7,053 nucleotides of DNA. Origin: Akkermansiaceae bacterium. Its GTDB lineage: Bacteria; Verrucomicrobiota; Verrucomicrobiia; Verrucomicrobiales; Akkermansiaceae. Shown in pieces: positions 7,020 through 7,053 of the stretch. The notes beneath the pieces are model-generated. The model did no database searches. It was not told where the DNA came from and was given only the letters and a program-made list of their open reading frames with translations. Position 1 is the first letter of the stretch, and every line of letters begins with the position of its first letter. The stretch covers positions 1-7,053 of the forward strand of contig JARFPV010000337.1 of assembly GCA_029288115.1 (NCBI GenBank), read 5' to 3'. Both the position numbers and the translations under genes were made by a program.

Positions 7020-7053
7020 AATCATTATCACGCTTTTTTCACCAGCATGATCC
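7020..7053. other. Terminal intergenic fragment
   Basis: These 34 bases follow the TAA of the PDZ-HEAT gene and hold a run of six T (7034-7039) without a stem before it, so no intrinsic terminator is supported for the plus strand. On the minus strand, codons entering from the right edge read IMLVKKA followed by TGA at 7030-7028. That could be the C-terminal end of a convergent gene, but seven residues are far too few to call it. Confidence 0.3.

Noticed and set aside
7028..7053. Possible C-terminal end of a convergent minus-strand gene (IMLVKKA then stop)
   Set aside because: Only seven codons are inside the window, so chance cannot be excluded. The sequence to the right would decide.

Overview
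The window most resembles a chromosomal piece from a Verrucomicrobiota (or related PVC-superphylum) bacterium. The main evidence is a neighbouring pair of genes for a planctomycete-type cytochrome c/DUF1549/DUF1553 protein and a Tat-exported DUF1501 protein. That pairing is expanded in Planctomycetes and Verrucomicrobia. A large exported PDZ / alpha-toroid / HEAT protein, apparently of the DUF6288 type, points the same way. The assignment is inferred from gene content; no rRNA, tRNA or marker gene is present.

Layout. Bases 1-66 are not genomic: they read as a leftover Illumina Nextera P7 adapter (P7 end, 10-base index, transposase end) at the contig edge. Bases 67-138 hold a perfect 9-bp inverted repeat and no supported gene. 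On the minus strand, the cytochrome/DUF1549/DUF1553 gene (about 3502 down to 1589) is followed after one base by the DUF1501 gene (1587 down to 139), which makes a tight two-gene operon. A divergent intergenic stretch (3503-3638) separates it from rarD on the plus strand (3639-4502), a ten-helix EamA-family permease. After a further 105 bases with a candidate extended -10 promoter comes the 803-residue exported protein (4608-7019). The last 34 bases hold nothing definite.

How the genes work together. The two minus-strand genes are very likely co-expressed. Both products are exported, one by Sec and one by Tat, and their families recur as pairs in PVC bacteria. Their biochemical role is not established; use on complex polysaccharides or other polymers is often proposed. 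The 803-residue protein is also exported, but it is transcribed divergently and lies beyond rarD, so a shared pathway is only a possibility. RarD looks like an ordinary inner-membrane permease with no obvious link to its neighbours.

The most notable sequence-level signals are the retained adapter and a strong strand asymmetry. Minus-strand genes favour codons ending in G or T, plus-strand genes favour codons ending in C or A, and the whole plus strand is C-rich over G. I see no CRISPR array, insertion sequence, phage gene, toxin-antitoxin pair or RNA gene. I do not find a clear previously undescribed system. The best candidate for unknown biology is the PDZ-toroid-HEAT protein.
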